From NCBI GenBank assembly GCA_944322675.1, contig CALUPO010000017.1:1-34125 (forward strand): a DNA stretch of 34,125 nt, in the 5' to 3' direction. The notes under the pieces are model-generated. The model had not been told where the DNA came from. It saw only the letters and a program-made list of their open reading frames with translations, and ran no database searches. The translations under genes and the position numbers were made by a program. Positions 29,622 to 34,125 of the stretch are shown piece by piece; the first letter of the stretch is position 1; each line of letters opens with the position of its first letter. This stretch comes from Candidatus Gastranaerophilales bacterium (GTDB lineage: Bacteria > Cyanobacteriota > Vampirovibrionia > Gastranaerophilales > Gastranaerophilaceae).

Positions 29622-30120
29622 AGCCGATTTTAGCTGGTTTTGTAATATCAATCAAGTAATTTAATGCTTGATTAATACGTTCTATTTCTTGATTGTTTTC
29701 TTTGGTATAGGTCATGATATAGTTTTCCAGTTCATCAATACGTTGCGATAAGTCTTTGTGCTCGATTGCGACTCGTCGTAATGCCACAAATGTGTCTATA
29801 ATATACATATTTATTTGTATTGCTTTTTCACTATTTAATACACTTGATAACATAGCAACACCTTGTTCTGTAAATGCATATGGCATGTATTTTCTTTTGT
29901 CATTTTCAAAGGTCGCAATTTGCGACCTTAAAATATTCCATTCATTTTTTGTTAGCTGAAATCTATAATGTTGTGGAAAACGAGATATATTTCGCTTAAC
30001 CGCTTCATTTAATCGTTTTGTTGGTACTTCATATAGTAACGCAAGGTCACTATCAAGCATAACCTTATGCCCACGAATTTCATAAATTAAGTTTTGAATG
30101 GGGATTAAATTATTTTCCAT
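29608..30120 (-). CDS. ORF6N domain protein, copy 2
   Basis: 170 residues from ATG 30120. IPIQNLIYEIRGHKVMLDSD is identical to copy 1 over that stretch; LNEAVKRNISRFPQHYRFQL and MPYAFTEQGVAMLSSVLNSE complete the domain, and a coiled-coil end follows (about 110-160). A TTG start five codons upstream would fall in the promoter. It reads against the tail operon from its own leaderless promoter. It carries the second copy of the palindrome (29909-29929). Confidence 0.87.
   Translation of the reverse strand: MENNLIPIQNLIYEIRGHKVMLDSDLALLYEVPTKRLNEAVKRNISRFPQHYRFQLTKNEWNILRSQIATFENDKRKYMPYAFTEQGVAMLSSVLNSEKAIQINMYIIDTFVALRRVAIEHKDLSQRIDELENYIMTYTKENNQEIERINQALNYLIDITKPAKIGFKTE
29909..29929. repeat. 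Perfect 10-bp inverted repeat inside ORF6N gene, copy 2
   Basis: Arms 29909-29918 and 29920-29929 around one base. On the coding strand the core is GGTCGCAA-A-TTGCGACC, at the same LRSQIAT codons as the copy at 3035-3065; the A-T pair of copy 1 is replaced by a G-C pair here. Confidence 0.95.
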
Positions 30121-30126
30121 AAAATT

Positions 30127-30132
30127 ATTATA
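30127..30132 (-). promoter_or_regulatory. -10 box of second ORF6N gene (leaderless)
   Basis: TATAAT on the minus strand lies exactly 6 nt before ATG 30120. A weak TTGTAT is 16 nt further upstream. Confidence 0.6.
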
Positions 30133-30187
30133 CAAAAATTAAACCAAAATACAAAATTAATTTATCAAAAACAAAAGGAGTTTTTAT

Positions 30188-30256
30188 ATGACGGATTTTA
30201 CTTGCAAAATTATAGTTAATATTCACCAACGTGAATTGACTTTAGATTTATTTTAG
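30188..30256 (+). CDS. Possible 22-residue peptide
   Basis: AAAAGGAG and ATG 30188 open a 22-codon ORF (MTDFTCKIIVNIHQRELTLD...) ending at TAG. It is short, and nothing is recognised. It may be a leader peptide or the remnant of a gene ahead of the lysis cassette. Confidence 0.3.
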   Translation: MTDFTCKIIVNIHQRELTLDLF

Positions 30257-30310
30257 CGTTGAAGTCCAACAGTTATTCTACACTACAAGTTAAACGAAAG
30301 GAGTTTTTTA

Positions 30311-30586
30311 ATGTTCAAATTTATCTTAAAAACCCACGAGTCAAAAATATACGAGCTTGCAAGTCAAGCGGTTAAAGAAGCTGAAATGTTTTTAGGCAGC
30401 AAAAAAGGAAAAGAGAAAAAAGAAATGGCTATTAATTTTGTCCTAAAATACTTACCTTTACCTTTATGGCTTAAATGGTTAAAACCATTGATTAATAATG
30501 CGTTAAATAAGCTTATTGACAAAGCCATTGAAGAATGTGTCGAAAAAATGAATGAAGCTATAGAACGCTTAAAAGAAGGAACTTAA
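30311..30586 (+). CDS. Holin-like protein (LLH-type)
   Basis: A 91-residue protein: ESKIYELASQAVKEAEMFLG, the Gly/Lys linker SKKGKEKKEMA, NFVLKYLPLPLWLKWLKPLI and the helical IDKAIEECVEKMNE end. This is the shape of LLH-type (superfamily 6) holins, although a classical transmembrane segment is weak. It stands at the head of the lysis cassette, 4 nt before the XhlA-like gene. Confidence 0.65.
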   Translation: MFKFILKTHESKIYELASQAVKEAEMFLGSKKGKEKKEMAINFVLKYLPLPLWLKWLKPLINNALNKLIDKAIEECVEKMNEAIERLKEGT

Positions 30587-30590
30587 AAAA

Positions 30591-30821
30591 ATGACAATAA
30601 CCATTGAATTTCTACTTGTCATAGTTATCAATGTTTTAACCGCAGGGGTTTTTATTGGCGGGCTTGCAATGTCAATCAAATTTATTGAAGCACAAATAAA
30701 ACGACTTGAAGAAAAACAAGATAAGCACAACAACCTTATCGAACGTATGGTTAAAGTCGAAGAGTCTACAAAATCAGCACATCATAGGATTGATAGTATA
30801 AAAGGAGAATCAAAAAAATGA
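30591..30821 (+). CDS. XhlA-like / holin accessory membrane protein
   Basis: A 76-residue protein with one N-terminal transmembrane helix (about 4-27) and a long charged helix (KFIEAQIKRLEEKQDKHNNL...), a coiled coil. This is the reverse of the usual XhlA order but similar in size and place. It overlaps the amidase start by 4 nt and may be the actual holin or its regulator. Confidence 0.6.
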   Translation: MTITIEFLLVIVINVLTAGVFIGGLAMSIKFIEAQIKRLEEKQDKHNNLIERMVKVEESTKSAHHRIDSIKGESKK

Positions 30822-31300
30822 AAAGAATAATAATTCACTGGACCGCAGGCGGATGGTTTCCAAATGCTACAGATAAGGAACACTATCACCTTTTGATAGA
30901 CAAAAACGGCAAAACAATAAACGGCAAGTATAAAGTTGAAGACAACGAAAACTGTTATGATGGCAAATATGCCGCTCATTGTGGCGGTGGCAATACTGGC
31001 TCAATTGGTGTATCTATGTGTGGAATGTTTAATTTCAAAAACAAAAAAAATGTTGGCTCGTATCCTTTAACAAAAGTTCAATGTGAAGCGTGTTTCAAGC
31101 TTGTTGCTCAATTGTGTAAAAAATATTTAATAAATGTAAACAATGTTTTAACACACTATGAATTTGGTTTAGCTCACCCGAAAACAACAAGTGCGGGCAA
31201 AATCGACATAATTTATTTACCGCCATATCCAGAAATTAAACAAAGTCAAGTTGGTGATTTTATTCGTGATAAAGTTAAGTGGTATTTGGATAAAGTTTAA
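30818..31300 (+). CDS. Endolysin: N-acetylmuramoyl-L-alanine amidase
   Basis: A 160-residue Amidase_2/PGRP-type enzyme. The zinc site is His7 (IIIHWTAGG), His113 (VLTHYEFG) and Asp130 (GKIDI). NTGSIGVSMCGMFN (about 59-72) is the central strand region. It cuts the bond between muramic acid and the peptide stem to release progeny. There is no signal peptide, so it needs the upstream holin. It has no separate cell-wall-binding domain. It is the last phage gene before the attachment site. Confidence 0.92.
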   Translation: MKRIIIHWTAGGWFPNATDKEHYHLLIDKNGKTINGKYKVEDNENCYDGKYAAHCGGGNTGSIGVSMCGMFNFKNKKNVGSYPLTKVQCEACFKLVAQLCKKYLINVNNVLTHYEFGLAHPKTTSAGKIDIIYLPPYPEIKQSQVGDFIRDKVKWYLDKV

Positions 31301-31491
31301 TTTTTCTTTTTCTTACTTTTTTACTCCTAAACTTTATAACTACTTATAAACAATATTAAATAAAATTTTTCCCGATTATTTCCCGACCTAGTTATTTAAA
31401 ATATATAAATATAGGACAACATCATATAACATCAAACAAGGTTAAAAAATAAATATAATAAGCTTTTGCAGTAATAAAACGGGTAATTTTG

Positions 31492-31538
31492 TTTGGCTAC
31501 GAACCAAAAGGTCGGGGGTTCGAATCCCTCCAGGCACG
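31492..31538 (+). other. Attachment site: 3' part of tRNA-Arg(ACG)
   Basis: The segment holds a complete anticodon arm (5-bp stem 31492-31496/31504-31508, loop CTACGAA with anticodon ACG), a 5-nt variable loop, a T arm (GGGGG-TTCGAAT-CCCTC), the 3' acceptor strand CAGGCAC and discriminator G. The 5' half is absent; upstream is AT-rich phage DNA. This is the duplicated att core left at one end of a phage integrated in the 3' part of a tRNA gene. The intact gene should lie at the left end outside the window. Confidence 0.88.
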
Positions 31539-31545
31539 AGTTTAT

Positions 31546-31583
31546 AACAAAGGCTTTTAGGACGTTTTCTAAAGGTCTTTGTT
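31546..31583 (+). other. Hairpin just beyond the attachment site
   Basis: AACAAAG (31546-31552) pairs with CTTTGTT (31577-31583) around an inner TTTAG/CTAAA stem. It directly follows the tRNA end, where a host tRNA terminator would be, but it lacks a T-run. Confidence 0.5.
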
Positions 31584-31838
31584 ACATATCTAGTTTATTA
31601 TTGATAAATATCGATTGGGTATATTTATTGACAATACTAATTTGCAGCCATCAGAAGTTATTCAATACTATATTCTTAAACTAGCTTAAACTAAATTAGT
31701 TGGATATAAAATTACAAATGTATTATTAATTCAATTACATTTTTATCTTTGATTTTAACATAGCTATAACTTTAGAGTTAAAAAATACTATATCAGGACA
31801 AATTTTATTCAATTATTAAATAAGACATAGTGCTAAAT

Positions 31839-32075
31839 TTATTGATGCACAAGCAATTTTAATCCAATAACATCGCTTATGAAAAGTACAATAAAGACTA
31901 GTCTCATTGCAGTAATCGACTCTTTAAGTAATATAATTCCTAAAACGCGGTTCCTATAGTTCCGATATCTGTCCAAATTGCATAAACAGTGCCTAATGGC
32001 AGATGTTTAAGTGCCATTGCAAGAAAAATAAATTGATACTGCTATTAGTTTTACAAACCGATTTTTTCACAAATA
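31839..32075 (-). pseudogene. Decayed SMR-family multidrug efflux gene
   Basis: Reading the minus strand across at least two frameshifts gives [10 protein letters not shown], then [29 protein letters not shown], then [20 protein letters not shown] and VIGLKLLV before TAA (31839-31841). This is the C-terminal half of EmrE/SugE-like four-helix exporters. The N-terminal half (to about 32150) is not readable. It is host DNA outside the prophage. Confidence 0.75.
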
Positions 32076-32159
32076 TAGAAAAAATTTTTATAACGATCTT
32101 AATTCTTATGTCTTTGATTTTATCCATTAATTTTTTTCTTTTCCCTTTCTAGTGTAAAA

Positions 32160-32680
32160 GTAGAAGAAAATTGTCAATATTGTGAACATTAACTAATCAA
32201 TCGCTTTTCAAAATCACAAACTCACCGGAATTTCTAACACTTGTTTTTTTAAAACTCATATTGAAATTAAATAATTATATATAAAATGAACTCCATTATA
32301 AAAATTATCTTAAATAGGCTAAAAACTTTGAAACTTACTTTAATCTATAATAATACCTATATTAAACTTTTATTAAACTTTTTAAATATATATTAAAATA
32401 TAAAAACTTTAATAATTACTATAGTTTATTTACAAAATTGTTATTTTTTAATTTTTTTCATTTATTTATTAATTTCGTTTAAAATCAAGTATTTATTGAG
32501 TTTAAAGTTATTTTTTAACTGTAAAAAAAAATTTTCTAATGAAACTAAAATATTATTTAAAACTATTCAATTTTTAAATACGTCTAATAAAATGTAGCAA
32601 GAATGTATCAATTATTATAAATCGACATTATACTTAAGAAATAAGAACTTATAAAATACTTACAAAGAACATACGGATTA
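32160..32680. other. AT-rich gene-free host stretch
   Basis: This region is almost entirely A/T with short oligo-A and oligo-T runs. I see no ORF of note, no RNA gene and no clear repeat. Confidence 0.5.
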
Positions 32681-32683
32681 TCT

Positions 32684-33013
32684 ATGAAAAAACAATTAAA
32701 ATCAAGTGGTAATGGCTGGGAATTGTATTTTTCAAAATCATTTTTAAAGTTATTAGGATACAATCCAGAAACTATAAAAGTTTTAATAACCTATAAAAAT
32801 AAAACATTATATATTGAGCCTTTATCCCCTGAAGATACAATAAAATATAAAGATAATATGATTCGCGGGTTTCAAAAAAGCGGTTCTAGTCATAGTTTAT
32901 ATTTTCCAAATACAATTATTGAAGTTTTAGAACTTAACCCATCTATTGACTTTATTGATATTGAAGTTGATGGAGAAATTTTAAAAATTAAAAAATTTAT
33001 AAATGAAAGTTAA
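32684..33013 (+). CDS. Tandem AbrB/SpoVT-like small protein
   Basis: 109 residues made of two similar halves: KSSGNGWELYFSKSFLKLLG...NPETIKVLI (about 5-40) and KSGSSHSLYFPNTIIEVLEL...NPSIDFIDIEV (about 66-96). Each looks like one swapped-hairpin AbrB unit, so a single chain may fold as a pseudo-dimer that binds DNA or acts as an antitoxin-like regulator. It is host DNA; the next gene converges with it 8 nt later. Confidence 0.6.
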   Translation: MKKQLKSSGNGWELYFSKSFLKLLGYNPETIKVLITYKNKTLYIEPLSPEDTIKYKDNMIRGFQKSGSSHSLYFPNTIIEVLELNPSIDFIDIEVDGEILKIKKFINES

Positions 33014-33021
33014 AAGATTTT

Positions 33022-33705
33022 TTAACTAAAGAAATGTCCGCGTTTTGAATTTAATGTTATATTGTCAAAAGAATATAATCTGGCAGGTCTTTTTGAGGTG
33101 GATTTTGTATATTCATCAAGTTCTTTAACAATTTTAGAAGATAAAACTTTTTTACGAAAGTTACGTTTATCAAGTTTTTTCCCCATTATAAGTTCATAGG
33201 AATATTGAAGTTCTGTTAGGGTAAACTTTTTAGGAAGAAGTTGAAAAGCTATAGGACATAATTCAAGTCTTTCACGCATACGTTTTAAAGAATATTCAAT
33301 AATTTCCCTGTGATCAAAAGCAAGAGATGGAAGCTGATTAACTTTATGCCACTGAACATCTGTTATTTGACTTTTATCTTCAAATGAAAGTTCAAGATCA
33401 TCCGAACGAATTAACGCAAAATAAGCACAGGTTATAACACGAGAATTTGGATAACGCAAAGGATCTCCAAATGTATAAAGTTGTTCAAGATAAATATTTT
33501 GAACATTGGTTTTTTCTTTTAAAATACGCAAAGCAGCTGCATCAAGATCTTCAGATAATCTTATAAAACCACCAGGGATAGCCCACTTACCTTTAAATGG
33601 CTCATTTGCACGACGTACCAGAAGTACCATAAGTTTACCATTTTTGATAGTAAATATTACAACGTCCGTTGTGACTTCGTGTGTTTTTGTTTCCTTAATC
33701 AGCAT
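33022..33705 (-). CDS. NrtR-like Nudix-fold transcription regulator
   Basis: A 227-residue protein. Residues 10-140 form a Nudix domain (LLVRRANEPFKGKWAIPGGF). The Nudix box (46-68) is degenerate: Gly46, Glu52, Arg60 and Glu64 remain, but Ile61, Lys65 and Asn67 replace the usual Glu, Glu and Gly. It has probably lost hydrolysis and senses a nucleotide ligand instead. The C-terminal winged helix (KKFTLTELQYSYELIMGKKL, then DKRNFRKKVL) is typical of NrtR regulators of NAD or sugar metabolism. Host gene with a leaderless promoter. Confidence 0.85.
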   Translation of the reverse strand: MLIKETKTHEVTTDVVIFTIKNGKLMVLLVRRANEPFKGKWAIPGGFIRLSEDLDAAALRILKEKTNVQNIYLEQLYTFGDPLRYPNSRVITCAYFALIRSDDLELSFEDKSQITDVQWHKVNQLPSLAFDHREIIEYSLKRMRERLELCPIAFQLLPKKFTLTELQYSYELIMGKKLDKRNFRKKVLSSKIVKELDEYTKSTSKRPARLYSFDNITLNSKRGHFFS

Positions 33706-33711
33706 AACATT

Positions 33712-33717
33712 ATTATA
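33712..33717 (-). promoter_or_regulatory. -10 box of Nudix regulator (leaderless)
   Basis: TATAAT on the minus strand lies exactly 6 nt before ATG 33705; TTGCAT stands 16 nt upstream. It has the same geometry as the prophage accessory promoters. Confidence 0.6.
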
Positions 33718-33840
33718 TGTAAAAAATACACTAATGCAACAACTTATTATATATTATTTAAATAACATAATAATATTTGGGATTTATATATCAGTTTACA
33801 CCAAGTTTTGTGTAAAGTTGTATATAAGTTTTAATATTTT

Positions 33841-34057
33841 AATGTCCTCCGGACGGGGCAGCTTTGTTTAACTTCTCCTATCGCACTTCGTGCTGTCGGT
33901 TTTGGCTTTTTTTCCGCCTGAGGTATCCGCCCTCATTTCATTCGGGCGTCTTTCCTACGGCGGGAATTAGTATTTATGGGGGGGGGAGGCGAAGCCTCCC
34001 CCCCCCATATCCCCCCACACGAAAGTTAATGTTCTCCGGACGGGGCAGCTTTGTTTC
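33841..34057. repeat. Host GC-rich repeat pair with long G/C hairpin
   Basis: A block of about 26 nt (CTCCGGACGGGGCAGCTTTG core) occurs at 33844-33869 and 34031-34056. Between the copies are a GCAC-TTC-GTGC hairpin (33886-33896) and a long hairpin of nine G, AGGC-GAA-GCCT and eight C (33978-34005). Related sequence occurs inside the prophage at 18119-18156. No ORF in this region looks genuine. Confidence 0.8.
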
Positions 34058-34125
34058 ACGATTTTTTAAAAATACTAAACAGTCGTAGAATAAAGTCAGC
34101 AAATGTAACCCATACGCAGGCACGA

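Noticed and set aside
31493-31684. Forward ORF starting in the tRNA-Arg fragment
   Set aside because: Its N-terminus (KVGGSNPSRHE) is the usual artefact of translating a tRNA 3' half; there is no ribosome site.
33506-33871. Forward ORF opposite the Nudix regulator
   Set aside because: Antisense of a clear Nudix domain gene and of low-complexity intergenic DNA.
34117-34125. Second attachment core at the window end (CAGGCACGA matches the tRNA fragment end)
   Set aside because: Only 9 nt match, without the T arm; too short to separate from chance.

Overview
The window is most of an integrated contractile-tailed (myovirus-type) prophage in a strongly AT-rich bacterium, followed on the right by about 2.6 kb of host chromosome. 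Standard stop codons (TAA, TAG and TGA) and AAAGGAG-type ribosome sites are used. The species cannot be named from this sequence. The low G+C, the ORF6N, HigBA and RelE genes and the PBSX-like tail cluster would suit a low-GC gut bacterium.

Layout. (1) 1-2536: a leftward early operon that starts at a TTGACA-17-TACAAT promoter: two small ribbon-helix-helix-like proteins, several unknown small proteins and a DUF6291-type protein with a hexanucleotide microsatellite. It continues off the left edge, where the integrase must lie, since none is present here. (2) 2507-4700: the immunity region, with a small XRE repressor, an ORF6N protein, a pair of tiny membrane proteins, a GC-rich structured island and a LexA/CI-like S24 repressor. 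A 29/30-matching direct repeat (2244-2273 and 3899-3928) flanks most of it. (3) 4731-7880: accessory genes: a stand-alone HsdR_N-type nuclease, a voltage-gated K+ channel coupled to a secreted Cys-rich peptide, a RelE-type toxin-antitoxin pair and a candidate type I toxin/antisense-RNA locus. (4) 8056-14269: packaging and head genes (HNH nuclease, small and large terminase, portal, HK97 protease, HK97 capsid), closed by a strong terminator. (5) 14372-29621: connectors and a PBSX-like contractile tail (terminator protein, sheath, tube, assembly chaperone with a -1 frameshift, tape measure, hub, baseplate, fibres). Added genes in the opposite orientation interrupt it: a secreted protein, a second membrane-protein pair, HigBA and, at its end, a second ORF6N gene. 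(6) 30188-31300: lysis genes (holin-like, XhlA-like, amidase). (7) 31492-31538: attachment site, the 3' part of a tRNA-Arg(ACG) gene. (8) 31539-34125: host DNA with a decayed SMR efflux gene, a duplicated AbrB-like protein, an NrtR-like Nudix regulator and GC-rich repeats.

The main points for a second look are these. A 26-residue hydrophobic ORF at 7671-7751 lies opposite a promoter-driven terminated antisense RNA, and the ends of its transcript are complementary. Both ORF6N genes carry a palindrome at the same codons, with a compensatory base pair change. Seven genes, including one host gene, have TATAAT placed 6-7 nt before ATG, implying leaderless mRNAs; most are accessory genes. Copies of a repeat with the core TTTCGCCCC sit at late-operon gene junctions and at the left edge, and several flank GC-rich hairpin elements, one of which matches host-flank repeats. 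The K+ channel cassette lies between the nuclease gene's end and a diverged copy of that end.
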